Assembly: GCF_003253705.1 (NCBI RefSeq)
Contig: NZ_QKYU01000014.1
Location: 62,001 to 126,000, forward strand
Direction: 5' to 3'
Length of the DNA: 64,000 nucleotides
Source of the DNA: Humitalea rosea
Lineage (GTDB): Bacteria > Pseudomonadota > Alphaproteobacteria > Acetobacterales > Acetobacteraceae
Below, piece by piece: positions 1 to 8,321 of this stretch. The number at the start of each line of letters is the position of its first letter. Position 1 is the stretch's first letter. The position numbers were made by a program, and so were the translations under genes. Below the pieces are notes generated by a model. It was not told the origin of the DNA and did not search any database. It worked only from the letters and a program-made list of their open reading frames with translations.

Positions 1-158
1 ACAAAGTCCTGGCCAAGCGCGCGCACCGCGCGCACCGGGCGCTTGGGGTCCAACTCGTCGAGCAAGGCGATCGGCTGCCAGTAGTGGCGCAGCACGTGGC
101 CGCCCGGCGTGCCCGGGCCAACACGCGTCAGGCGCTCATTCTGTTCGGCGGAGATCAT
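1..158 (-). CDS. Rieske-type aromatic ring-hydroxylating oxygenase, N-terminal fragment
   Basis: The first 52 residues are visible; the gene runs off the left edge. They contain NERLTRVGPGTPGG followed by LRHYWQPI, the typical opening of the phthalate dioxygenase/vanillate O-demethylase family of Rieske non-heme iron oxygenases, just before the Rieske domain. The ATG at 158 fits the family start. Such enzymes hydroxylate or demethylate aromatic acids using electrons from a reductase partner, which is not in view. The gene diverges from the IclR regulator at 294, with a short palindrome between them, so it is a likely target of that regulator. The Rieske cysteines and histidines lie outside the window, so the family is inferred from the N-terminus only. 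Confidence 0.75.
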   Translation of the reverse strand, partial: MISAEQNERLTRVGPGTPGGHVLRHYWQPIALLDELDPKRPVRAVRALGQDF

Positions 159-196
159 CGCGGGTGCCCCCGGTAAACGACGGTCGGAATAACAGC

Positions 197-213
197 TGTT
201 CGATGACCGAACA
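197..213. promoter_or_regulatory. Candidate IclR-family operator palindrome
   Basis: TGTTCG-ATGAC-CGAACA is a perfect 6-bp inverted repeat with a 5-bp centre. It lies between the divergent Rieske oxygenase and IclR-family genes. Operators of PcaU/PobR/PcaR-type IclR regulators are palindromes with GTTCG/CGAAC half sites, so this is the best candidate binding site. Function is inferred. Confidence 0.5.
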
Positions 214-293
214 CTTGTGCGATATTAGCAATCGCCGCGCGGCAGGCGCAAGCCTCCCATGCGAGGAGAAGTGGGCAAAAAGGAACGCAGACC

Positions 294-1088
294 ATGGCGC
301 GGCTTCGCCCGCAGGACGCCGAACGCCGGCGGGCCGCGGGGCCGGATTTCCTTGAAGCGCTGGCACGCGGCCTCGCCGTGCTGCAGGCCTTCGGCCCGGA
401 GCGGCGGCAAATGACGCTGGCCGAGGTCGCGCGCGTGGTGGACCTGCCGCGCGCCACCGCGCGCCGCGCGCTGCTGACCCTGGCCCAGCTTGGCCATCTG
501 GAGACGGATGGGCGGCTGTTCCGCCTGACGCCGCGGGTACTGCGGCTCGCGGCCGGCTACCTCGGCGGCAATGGCGCCTCCACGATCCTGCAACCGCGCT
601 GCGAGCGGCTGAGCCTCGCGATCGGCGAACCCTGTTCGGCCGCGGTGCTGGATGGTGAGGAGATCGTCTTCATCGCCTATGGCCAGCCGACGCCGATGCT
701 GAACGTCACCACCATAGTCGGCTGGCGCCTGCCGGCCTTCTGCACCGCGCTCGGCCGCGTGCTGCTCGCCGGGCTGCCGGATGCGGAGCTTGAGGCCTTC
801 CTCGCCAGGCTGCGGCCCGAGCCAGTGACGCGGCTCACCGAACTCGACCCGGCCGCGATCCGCGCCCAGGTGCTGGAGACGCGGGCGCAGGGCTTCGCAC
901 TCGTGGATCAGGAGGCGGAGATCGGCTTCCGCTCCCTCGCCGTGCCGCTTCGGCGCTACGATGGCCGCGTGGTCGCGGCGCTGAACCTCGGGATGCATAC
1001 CGAGCGCGGCTCGGCGGTGATCCTGCACGAACGGGTGCTGCCCTTGCTGCGGGCGGAGGCGGAGGAGATCAGCGCGCAGCTGGTGTGA
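294..1088 (+). CDS. IclR-family transcriptional regulator
   Basis: 264 residues, the usual IclR length. An N-terminal winged helix-turn-helix (about 35-85, with MTLAEVARVVDLPRATARRA) is followed by the C-terminal IclR effector domain (about 100-260), including CTALGRVLLAGL and a C-terminal ALNLGMH stretch typical of the PcaU/PobR/PcaR branch that senses aromatic acids. The ATG at 294 has AGGA at 281-284. The gene diverges from a Rieske oxygenase and is followed on its own strand by an oxygenase and a solute-binding protein, so it probably controls a local aromatic-compound regulon. The effector cannot be read from the sequence. Confidence 0.88.
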   Translation: MARLRPQDAERRRAAGPDFLEALARGLAVLQAFGPERRQMTLAEVARVVDLPRATARRALLTLAQLGHLETDGRLFRLTPRVLRLAAGYLGGNGASTILQPRCERLSLAIGEPCSAAVLDGEEIVFIAYGQPTPMLNVTTIVGWRLPAFCTALGRVLLAGLPDAELEAFLARLRPEPVTRLTELDPAAIRAQVLETRAQGFALVDQEAEIGFRSLAVPLRRYDGRVVAALNLGMHTERGSAVILHERVLPLLRAEAEEISAQLV

Positions 1089-1219
1089 TCTCGTCCTCAG
1101 GATGAATTTCTCTCATCCATCACTGAGTTCTTCTGGTTTGACCCCGCCCCGGCCGGCCGTGAGTGTAACACGTCGAAGGCGGGGGCAACGGGCTCTCGCG
1201 GCTGATCGGCGGAGCCCCC

Positions 1220-2194
1220 ATGACCGAACCCAACGCCACGACTCCCGAAATCCCCGTCATCGACCTCGGCGCCTTCCTCGCCGGCGAGCCAGGTGCGGCC
1301 GAGGCCACCGCGGCCAAGTTGCGCGAGACCTGCGAGACGGTCGGCTTCATGTACATCAGCAACCATGGTGTGCCGCAGGAGCTGATCGACCGCACCTTCG
1401 CGACCGCCGCGGCCTTCCATGCGCAGCCGATCGAGAAAAAGATGGAGCTGATGGTCGACAAGGCCATGCAGGGCTATCTGCCGATCCGCGGCAGCACCTC
1501 GCGCGCCTCGGCGATCGTGACCAACCCGGAGCCGAACGAAAACGAGGCCTTCTTCATCAAGCGTGAGGGCAAGGACGCTGAGGAGAGCAACCGCTGGCCC
1601 GACCTGCCCGGCTTCCGTGAATCGGCCCTCGCCTATTACGCGGCGCTTGAGACGCTGGCGCAGAAGATGCTGCCGCTCTACGCGCTGGCGTTGGACCTGC
1701 CGGCCGACTACTTCGCCGAAAAATGCGACGCGCCCTTCAGCACGCTGCGCCTTAGCCATTATCCGCCGGTGAAGGCCTATGCCGAGAACCAGTTCGGCAT
1801 CGCCCCGCACACGGATTCCACCTTCCTCACCCTGCTCGCGCAGAACAAGGTGCAGGGCTTGCAGATCCGCCGCCAGGACGGCGTCTGGATCGACGCGCCG
1901 GTGATCGAGGGCACCTTCATCGTCAATACCGGCGATATCCTGAACCGCTGGACCAATGGACGTTTCCTCTCGACGCCGCACCGCGCCTTCAACGTCTCCG
2001 ACCAGCCGCGCTACGCCATTCCGTATTTCTTTCATCCAAATGCGAACACGCTGGTGGAATGCCTGCCGAGCTGCGCCATCGAAGGCGAGGCCCCGCGCTT
2101 TCCTGCCCAGACCACGGCGGAATACATGGCCTGGTTCCGTGGCCGGAACTACGATCACCTGCGCAAGGCCGAGCCGGCCATCGCCGCGGAATAA
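1220..2194 (+). CDS. 2-oxoglutarate/Fe(II)-dependent oxygenase, isopenicillin N synthase family
   Basis: 324 residues. The N-terminal DIOX_N part (IPVIDLGAF at 11-19, GFMYISNHGV near 42-51) precedes the 2OG-FeII jelly roll. The iron triad is visible as H197, D199 (APHTDS) and H254 (STPHRAF), with R264 (QPRYAIPYF) as the co-substrate-binding arginine. These soluble enzymes hydroxylate or desaturate small organic molecules. GGAG precedes the ATG at 1220. The gene sits between the IclR regulator and a peptide-type solute-binding protein on the same strand, so its substrate may be the compound that protein imports. The substrate is unknown. Confidence 0.88.
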   Translation: MTEPNATTPEIPVIDLGAFLAGEPGAAEATAAKLRETCETVGFMYISNHGVPQELIDRTFATAAAFHAQPIEKKMELMVDKAMQGYLPIRGSTSRASAIVTNPEPNENEAFFIKREGKDAEESNRWPDLPGFRESALAYYAALETLAQKMLPLYALALDLPADYFAEKCDAPFSTLRLSHYPPVKAYAENQFGIAPHTDSTFLTLLAQNKVQGLQIRRQDGVWIDAPVIEGTFIVNTGDILNRWTNGRFLSTPHRAFNVSDQPRYAIPYFFHPNANTLVECLPSCAIEGEAPRFPAQTTAEYMAWFRGRNYDHLRKAEPAIAAE

Positions 2195-2313
2195 GGTTGC
2201 CTATCCGGCCCGGCACAAAGCCTGGGCCGGCATCTGTTCGGCGCAACGACGCCAAAGCCACGCCCCACACGGCCTTCCAGATGCAGCCCACAGCTTTGAT
2301 GGAGAGGCCCGTT

Positions 2314-3897
2314 ATGATTCTGCGCCGTATGGCCCGCGCGCTCGCGCTTGTGCCGATTGCCCTGTCCGCGGCCCTGGGGGCCGCGCGGGCGGAGCAAACC
2401 CTGCGGGTGTCGCTGAACACCGAACTTCAGGTGCTCGACCCGATCGTCACCACGATCAATGCGACCCGCGTCTTTGCCTACCTCGTCTACGACACGCTCT
2501 TCGCGATCGACGCCGATGGGAACTACCAGCCCCAGATGGTCGATACCTACACGATCAGCGACGACAGCCTGACCTATCGCTTCCATTTGCGCGACGGGCT
2601 GGAATGGAGCGATGGCAAGCCGGTGACGGCCGAGGATGCCGTCGCCTCCATCCGCCGCTGGGCGCAGCGCGAGGCCTTGGGCGTGCAGATCATGCGCGTC
2701 GCCGAAAGCCTGAACGTCATCGACGCCCGCACCTTTGAGCTGAAGCTGCGCGAGCCCTATGCCTATGTCCTCGAAGCGCTGGGCAAGCCTGGTCACACCA
2801 TCCCGGTGATGATGCCGGCGCGGCTGGCCAATCTGCCTGCCTCCGCAGCGGTGCCCGAGGTGGTCGGTTCCGGCCCCTTCCTGTTCGACCAGGCGGGCTG
2901 GCGGCCAGGCGAGCGTGCGACCTTCCGCCGCAACCCGCGCTACCACCCCCGCGCCGAACCCGCCTCGGGCCTCGCCGGTGGCAAGGTCGTGCATTTCGAC
3001 CGGGTCGATCTGATCTCGATGCCTGACCAGGCGACGCGCGTCGCAGCACTGCAGGCCAATGAGATGGACTTCCTGGAGATCATCCCGGCCGACTTCATCG
3101 CGCCGATGCGGCGCAACCGGAACATCACCTTGGCCCAGCCGAGCGGCGCCGGGCAGATCATGGCGATCATCGGCCTCAATCACGCGCAGCCGCCCTTCAA
3201 CAATCCGCTGGTCCGCCGCGCAGCACAGGCGGCGGTGATCCAGGAGGAGGTGGTGGCCTCGATCGGGCTGCCGCCGGAGATGTACCTGAACTCCTGCGAA
3301 TCCCTCTACATGTGCAACACACCGAGCCAGTCCAGCGCCGGCGCCGCGATCTTCCAGAATGCGGGGACCGAGCGGGCGCGCGCCTTGTTGCGTGAGTCCG
3401 GCTACAACAACGAACCGGTGGTGTTCCTGCATTCGCAGAGCTCGGCGCTGCTGAACCCGATGGGCCTGGTCATCGCCGACCAGATGAAGCGAGCCGGCTT
3501 CAACGTGCAGCTGGCGACATCGGATTACGCGACCGTCGCCCAGCGCCGCTTCAACCGTGGCCCGGTCAACGAAGGCGGCTGGAGCGTCGTCAACATCATC
3601 TGGAATGGTGTCGACCTCGTGAACCCGCTGGCCAATCCTGGCGTCGCCTACAACTGCGCCGATTATTCGGGCTGGACCTGCGATGAGCGCCAGACCGAGC
3701 TCATCACCAAGCTGGCCCGCGCGCGGACGGCGGAGGAACGCGCCAAGCTCGCCGACGAGTTGCAATTGGCCTTCCACGACAACGTCAACTACATCCTGGG
3801 CGGCCAGTTCTCGGCCCCGGCCGCCTATCGGGCGGAGCTGCAGAACGTGATCGAATTCCCGATCGCGGTGTTCTGGAACATGTCCCGCCGCCAGTGA
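2314..3897 (+). CDS. ABC transporter substrate-binding protein, dipeptide/oligopeptide (SBP_bac_5) family
   Basis: 527 residues from the chosen ATG at 2314, which has GGAGAGG six bases upstream and opens directly with a Sec signal peptide (MILRRMARALALVPIAL, cleavage after GAARA). Two earlier in-frame ATGs would put a non-signal extension before the export signal. The mature part has the family hallmarks near its start (LRVSL, LQVLDPIVTT) and the FHLRDGLEWSDGKPVTAEDAV segment typical of DppA/OppA-like proteins. It is periplasmic and delivers a ligand to an ABC importer. No permease or ATPase is beside it, so it may feed the importer encoded at 13924-19449 or one elsewhere. Confidence 0.88.
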   Translation: MILRRMARALALVPIALSAALGAARAEQTLRVSLNTELQVLDPIVTTINATRVFAYLVYDTLFAIDADGNYQPQMVDTYTISDDSLTYRFHLRDGLEWSDGKPVTAEDAVASIRRWAQREALGVQIMRVAESLNVIDARTFELKLREPYAYVLEALGKPGHTIPVMMPARLANLPASAAVPEVVGSGPFLFDQAGWRPGERATFRRNPRYHPRAEPASGLAGGKVVHFDRVDLISMPDQATRVAALQANEMDFLEIIPADFIAPMRRNRNITLAQPSGAGQIMAIIGLNHAQPPFNNPLVRRAAQAAVIQEEVVASIGLPPEMYLNSCESLYMCNTPSQSSAGAAIFQNAGTERARALLRESGYNNEPVVFLHSQSSALLNPMGLVIADQMKRAGFNVQLATSDYATVAQRRFNRGPVNEGGWSVVNIIWNGVDLVNPLANPGVAYNCADYSGWTCDERQTELITKLARARTAEERAKLADELQLAFHDNVNYILGGQFSAPAAYRAELQNVIEFPIAVFWNMSRRQ

Positions 3898-3912
3898 GCC
3901 GCCCGCCGGGGC

Positions 3913-4809
3913 TCAGCGATCGCGCTGGCGATCGTTCTGGGCCTCGGCGAGCAGCCAGTCGCGCAGCAGCAGCGTCGCCTGCGCCTTCTCCGGCGCGGGC
4001 GTCGTATAGACGAGCCAGTCGGGCTCCTCGGTCAGTGCGACATCGAACAGCATGACGAGCCGGCCGGTCTGCAGATCCTCCGCGACCAGGTTCGCGAAGA
4101 ACAGCATCACCCCCATGCCCGAGACAGTCGCGATATAGGCGAGGTTCATATCCTCGAACTTGATGCCCCGGCTGGCATCGACCTCCGGGACCTTGGCCAG
4201 CCGCAGCCAGCGCCGCCAATCGCCCTTGCGCTTGCGCGAATGGATGAGGCTGTCCGGGTCGAGCTGCGCGGGCTGGGTGATCGGCCCGCGGCCGGCGAGG
4301 TAGCGTGGGCTGCACACCGCAACGAGCCGCCCATCGAACAGCCGCGCCGGCTCCGTTTTGGCCAAAGGCGCCGCGCCATGGGTGATGGCGAGGTCGAAGC
4401 GCCTCGGCTGCAACGCCGGCGGCGGCCCGCCCTCGGCGGACAGCTCCAGGGTGATCGAGGGGTGACGTGCGGCGAGCCGCGGCAGCCGCGGCACCAGCCA
4501 GCGCATGGCAAGGTTGGTCGAGGCATAGACCCTGAGGTTGGCCGGGTCGTTCGCGGCGAAGAGCACCCGCGTGTCATCCTCCATCCGCCGGAACGCCTCG
4601 GCGAGGGAGCGTTGATAGGCCTGGCCGCGTGCGGTCAGCGTGACCTCACGGTGCTGCCGATCGAACAGCCGGGCGCCGAGAAACTCCTCCAACTGGCGGA
4701 TCTGGTGGCTGATCGCACCGGGGGTCACCCCCAGCTCCTCGGCGGCGATGGTGAAGCTCAGGTGCCGACCAGCCGCCTCAAAGGCGCGCAGGCTGCGCAG
4801 GGGCGGCAA
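3913..4809 (-). CDS. LysR-family transcriptional regulator, GcvA-like
   Basis: 298 residues, standard LysR length. The N-terminal HTH (about 5-62) contains LRAFEAAGRHLSFTIAAEEL and GAISHQIRQLEEFLG, the GcvA-type signature. The C-terminal periplasmic-binding-like effector domain spans about 90-295. It converges tail to tail with the solute-binding gene (15-bp gap) and lies downstream of the PEP-mutase family gene on the same strand with a 118-bp gap, so it could regulate either. The target is inferred from position only. Confidence 0.9.
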   Translation of the reverse strand: MPPLRSLRAFEAAGRHLSFTIAAEELGVTPGAISHQIRQLEEFLGARLFDRQHREVTLTARGQAYQRSLAEAFRRMEDDTRVLFAANDPANLRVYASTNLAMRWLVPRLPRLAARHPSITLELSAEGGPPPALQPRRFDLAITHGAAPLAKTEPARLFDGRLVAVCSPRYLAGRGPITQPAQLDPDSLIHSRKRKGDWRRWLRLAKVPEVDASRGIKFEDMNLAYIATVSGMGVMLFFANLVAEDLQTGRLVMLFDVALTEEPDWLVYTTPAPEKAQATLLLRDWLLAEAQNDRQRDR

Positions 4810-4927
4810 GCGGGTGACGATGGGGGCGGCTCCTTCGATGAAGGGGCGAGTATCGTCGCCTTGGCGCAGGCATCAACGCGCAATGCGTGGGGGTCAGGAT
4901 AAAACCCCTGGCCCCCCATGAAGGCCA

Positions 4928-5791
4928 TCAGCCCGGCAGGATGAAACGCCGCGCCTGATCATCGTAGTCGGCATAGCCCAAGGTCGTGCGAAGCTCCGGC
5001 GGAGGCATCGCGCTGGCTGCCTCCGCCGCGCCGGCGGCCAATGCCGCGAGCCCGGCCTTCATGCCCGCCGCCACAGGTGCGAGCAGCCCGGTCGGGTAGG
5101 TGCCGATCTTGAAGCCCAGCGCGGCGGCTTCCGTCTGCGACGGCGTCGCGCGCGGGGCGCCGGGGGAGAGGACGGCGAAGGACGGCCGCCCGGCCGCGGC
5201 GGCCACAGCGCGCAGAACCTCGGCGTCATCTGCGGGGGAATCGAGGAACAGGATATCGGCGCCCTCCTCCACGAACATCTCGATCCGCACGACCGCTTCA
5301 TCGATGCCCCGTGTCGGGCGGCAATCGGTCCGCGCCAGGATCAGGATGCCGGACTCCTTGGCCGCTTCCACCGCTGCCCGCAGCTTCATCCGGGCCTCCT
5401 CCCGCGGGAGGCAGGGCTTGCCAGCCGCGGTCAGCGCCCGAGGGGTGATCTTGTCCTCGATCAGGATCGCGGCGGCGCCGGCGCGGCCATAGGCGCGCAC
5501 CGTGCGCTGTACGTTCATGGCATTGCCGTAGCCATGGTCGCCATCGGCCAGCACCAGCAGGTCCGGCGCGGCGCCGCGCACCATGTTGAACGAGTCCATC
5601 ATCTCGCCGAAGGAGATCAGATCGAGGTCCGGCCCGCCGAGGCGGCTGGCCGCCACGCAGGACCCGGAAAGGAAGGCGGTGCGGAACCCGGCGTTGGCTG
5701 TCAGCTTGGCGCTCAACCCGTCCCAGACGGCCGGCATCACGACAAATCCAGGTTCGGCCAGCAAGGCGCGCAGGCGGTCAGGGGGGGTCAT
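4928..5791 (-). CDS. Isocitrate lyase/PEP mutase superfamily protein
   Basis: 287 residues. A TIM-barrel enzyme of the ICL/PEPM superfamily, which cleaves or forms C-C or P-C bonds in 2-oxo and dicarboxylic acids, using Mg2+. Visible landmarks: VMPAVWDGLSAKL (13-26, substrate loop), a metal-binding LADGDHGYGNA segment, an acidic VEDK-like ILIEDK, ILARTDCRPTRGIDEA and FLDSPAD. The catalytic Cys loop of isocitrate and methylisocitrate lyases (KKCGH) is absent; here the strand runs EDKITPRA and then GKPCLPREEA. That points to an oxaloacetate decarboxylase or carboxyphosphonoenolpyruvate-mutase-like member. The exact reaction is unknown. Confidence 0.82.
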   Translation of the reverse strand: MTPPDRLRALLAEPGFVVMPAVWDGLSAKLTANAGFRTAFLSGSCVAASRLGGPDLDLISFGEMMDSFNMVRGAAPDLLVLADGDHGYGNAMNVQRTVRAYGRAGAAAILIEDKITPRALTAAGKPCLPREEARMKLRAAVEAAKESGILILARTDCRPTRGIDEAVVRIEMFVEEGADILFLDSPADDAEVLRAVAAAAGRPSFAVLSPGAPRATPSQTEAAALGFKIGTYPTGLLAPVAAGMKAGLAALAAGAAEAASAMPPPELRTTLGYADYDDQARRFILPG

Positions 5792-5902
5792 GGCGTTTCC
5801 TCAGAATGATGTCTTGGCGTGACGGTATCGCCATCGCGGCTCCTCACCAAGACACCCCGGCCGGGGGATTTTCGTATGCGGGCCACCCTGTAGCGCCTTC
5901 TG

Positions 5903-5995
5903 CCGGGCATGCCGGTTCTCCGGGCGAGGCAGGTTGAGATGGCTGCGCAGTGTCGCCCCTTCATACTCCGCCCGAAACAGGCCGCGATTGACCTC
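5903..5995 (-). pseudogene. C-terminal relic of an NtaA/SnaA/DszA-type flavin monooxygenase
   Basis: One minus-strand frame reads RGLFRAEYEGATLRSHL followed by NLPRPENRHAR. This is the characteristic C-terminal tail of the NtaA/SnaA/DszA family of FMN-dependent monooxygenases. The intact homolog at 8318-9667 ends in RRGLFRKEYEGTTLREHL. Nothing recognisable of the barrel lies upstream in the same frame, which continues into unrelated sequence under the MarR gene. I read it as the remnant of a deleted monooxygenase gene that once lay opposite the MarR gene. Confidence 0.65.
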
Positions 5996-6046
5996 GGGCG
6001 TGGCTTGCCGCACCTCCATCGGACAGGCGAAGGTGAGGAGACGCGG

Positions 6047-6499
6047 TTGGCAGTGACCAAGACGCCTGCTGAGCGGCCCTGGCCACTGGCTCAGCGGCCA
6101 GGCTTCCTTATCCGACGCCTTCACCAGATCCATGTGGCGCTTTTCACGCGCAACTGCGCCGAGTTCGGAATCACGCCGCTTCAGTACAGCCTGCTGGGCG
6201 CGCTCGCGCGCCGGGGGGAGGCCGATCAGACCACCTTGGCCGAGGATGTCGCGCTCGACCGGACGACAACCGCCGGCGCAATCCGGCGACTGGAGACGCG
6301 CGGCCTGGTTCGTCGCACGGTCTTCGCCGATGACAGGCGCGCGCGACTCTGTGCCTGTACCGAGCCAGGGCTGGAATTGCTCGCGGCAATCGAACCCTCG
6401 GCGCGCGCGGCGCATGACGAAACCTTGGCCGGCCTCAGCGCCGCTGAGCAGAAGGTCTTGGTGGCGTTGATGCGACGGCTCGTGGCGGCGGCCGGCTGA
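6047..6499 (+). CDS. MarR-family transcriptional regulator
   Basis: 150 residues from a TTG at 6047. That start is preceded six bases upstream by a strong site (GGTGAGGAG, 6032-6040) and gives the usual MarR length; the upstream ATG at 5909 would add 46 residues overlapping the monooxygenase relic. The winged helix shows ITPLQYSLLGALARRG, TTLAEDVALDRTTTAGAIRRLE (recognition helix) and the wing RTVFADDRRAR. MarR proteins bind palindromes and respond to small aromatic or CoA-linked ligands. The near-identical palindromes at 6891-6914 and 9737-9758, ahead of the monooxygenases and the acyl-CoA genes, are candidate operators for it. Confidence 0.85.
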   Translation: MAVTKTPAERPWPLAQRPGFLIRRLHQIHVALFTRNCAEFGITPLQYSLLGALARRGEADQTTLAEDVALDRTTTAGAIRRLETRGLVRRTVFADDRRARLCACTEPGLELLAAIEPSARAAHDETLAGLSAAEQKVLVALMRRLVAAAG

Positions 6500-7148
6500 G
6501 ACCAGCCGGCATCGACCCGTCGCTGCTCGGCTCGGCGTACTCCGGCAAGGATGCCGCAAACAGCGCCATATGCCTCAATACCGGAGGCAGATCCCGCGCG
6601 CCCTGGCACATGCCCGGGTCACCCGCGGCTCACACATGGTTGGTGCGCGCGGCGGTGCCAGGGCATGACGAGGGCTATGGCCATGGCATGTGTGGCGGGT
6701 AGCGCAAATCGTTCTGTCATCGGCGATGATGACGCAATGGCCCGGCCGCGCTCCTCGGGGCGGCGTCGCCCGTCAGAGGCGTCCGCCGACTTTGACGTGC
6801 TGCACACCAGCCTTCCAAACGGCCAGGGAAAGTGCACTGCGAAACATTGGCACGAATTGTGCTTTCCCGACTTGTGAAGTGTGCGCGATAAATTATCGAG
6901 TATGCGTGATAATTGAAGGCTCGTCCGACATCTCTCGGCGGGTCCCAGCGGGGGCTAGGACATGCGGGCGTCGAGGGACATCGCGACTGTCGCAACAAGA
7001 GGCGGGGCTGTCGTGCTTGGCGGGTGGCCCTGCTCCGCGGCGACAAGATCCCTGACCCCGCCACGGCTCCCGGCCATCGGCCGCATCACGAGCGTGTCCC
7101 CACCGACGGGACGCTGAGCCCGGACGCATGTTTGACGAGAGAGGCGCC
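6500..7148. other. Intergenic region without a recognisable gene
   Basis: About 650 bp between the MarR gene and the first monooxygenase. No frame gives a protein I recognise, and base composition is less GC-biased around 6840-6930 than nearby. Its only clear structure is the palindrome at 6891-6914. It probably includes the promoter and 5' leader of the 7149 gene, and may also contain eroded sequence related to the relic at 5903-5995. Confidence 0.6.
6891..6914. promoter_or_regulatory. Candidate MarR operator, copy 1
   Basis: AATTATC-gagtatgcgt-GATAATT: 7-bp perfect arms. The 22-bp core (6892-6913) has the form ATTATCnAGnATGCnTGATAAT and differs from the palindrome at 9737-9758 at only four positions. 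It lies ahead of the monooxygenase gene at 7149 and downstream of the MarR gene. The link to that MarR protein is inferred. Confidence 0.6.
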
Positions 7149-8321
7149 ATGCACATCACATTGTCGATCAGCGGCCACGGGCACCATCCTGCGGCCTGGA
7201 GGGTCTCGCCCCTCGTCGACGAGCCAGGCGGCATGCCGCGCTATGAGGCGCTGCTGCGCCGGGCCGAGGCCGCGCTGCTGGATGGCGTGCTGTTCCTGCC
7301 GCCACGCGGCGGCCCGGCCGCCTTGATGTCGGGCGGCCAGGATGTGCTCCAGTTCGACACCTTGCCGCTGATCGCCGCGATGATCGCGCACACCGGGCGC
7401 CTCGGCCTGGGGGCGACCGTCTACATGGCGCATACCCAGCCCTTCCACACGGCACGTGCCTTCGCGGTGCTGGACAATCTCTCCGCCGGCCGCACGGCCT
7501 GGATCGTCGATCTGGAGGGAGAGGATCAGCAGGAGGCGGATTTCGGCCATGTGCTGCCGAGCCTGAGCAGCGCCGAACGGTACGACCGAGCGCGCGAGTA
7601 TATCGACGTTGCCATGAAGCTCTGGGACAGTTGGGAAGATGATGCGGTCATCGCCGACAAGGCGGCCGGCATGTTCGCCCTGTCGGAGAAGATCCACCCC
7701 ATCCACCACGTCGGCACATACTTCTCGGTGCGCGGCCCGCTGACCGCGGTGCGGCCGATTCAGGGACATCCGGTCGTCATCATGCGCGATGCCTCGGATG
7801 CCGGGCTCGCCCTGGCCGCGGCATCGGCGGATGTGTTCCTCGCCGATTGCGGCGATCCGGCGCAGGCAAAGGCCTTCGCAGCCAGGCTGCGCGGCATGGT
7901 GGCGAAGGCGGGCCGGTCGCCGGATGCGCTGCGGATCCTGGTGAATGTCGCCCCGATCCTGGGTGACAGCGATGCGGAGGCAAAGGCGCGCGGCAATCGG
8001 CTGGATGCGATGGCACCCACAACGGGCGATCCGGTGTGGCGCTTTGTCGGCACGGCCGCGGCGTTTGCGGCAGCGCTGTCCAACTGGCGGGCCGCGGCGG
8101 GGATCGACGGCGTCAACATCCTGCCCGCCGTGCTGGCCGAGGATGGCGAGCGCCTGATCGCCGATGTCATGCCGATCCTCCGGCAGCAGGGGCTGGCCCG
8201 CACCAGCTACGCCGGGAGCACGTTGCGCGCGCATCTGAACCTCGCGAAGCCCGCCAGCCGCTTCGCCGAACAGGCCGCAGCCGTCCTGCTCGAACACCAG
8301 GGGGCGGGAGACAGCCGATGA
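7149..8321 (+). CDS. LLM-class FMN-dependent monooxygenase, NtaA/SnaA/DszA-like
   Basis: 390 residues from the ATG at 7149 (GAGAGAGG just upstream). A luciferase-like TIM-barrel oxidoreductase that uses reduced flavin from a separate reductase. Family features: LGLGATVYMAHTQPFHTARAF, a FAVLDNLSAGRTAWIV segment, AERYDRAREYIDVAMKLWDSWEDDA, and the diagnostic tail SYAGSTLRAHLNLAKPASRF. It overlaps the next monooxygenase by ATGA, so the pair is translationally coupled. Nitrilotriacetate, dibenzothiophene-sulfone and pristinamycin enzymes belong to this family; which substrate applies here cannot be read. It is somewhat shorter than the usual 440-460 residues. Confidence 0.88.
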   Translation: MHITLSISGHGHHPAAWRVSPLVDEPGGMPRYEALLRRAEAALLDGVLFLPPRGGPAALMSGGQDVLQFDTLPLIAAMIAHTGRLGLGATVYMAHTQPFHTARAFAVLDNLSAGRTAWIVDLEGEDQQEADFGHVLPSLSSAERYDRAREYIDVAMKLWDSWEDDAVIADKAAGMFALSEKIHPIHHVGTYFSVRGPLTAVRPIQGHPVVIMRDASDAGLALAAASADVFLADCGDPAQAKAFAARLRGMVAKAGRSPDALRILVNVAPILGDSDAEAKARGNRLDAMAPTTGDPVWRFVGTAAAFAAALSNWRAAAGIDGVNILPAVLAEDGERLIADVMPILRQQGLARTSYAGSTLRAHLNLAKPASRFAEQAAAVLLEHQGAGDSR

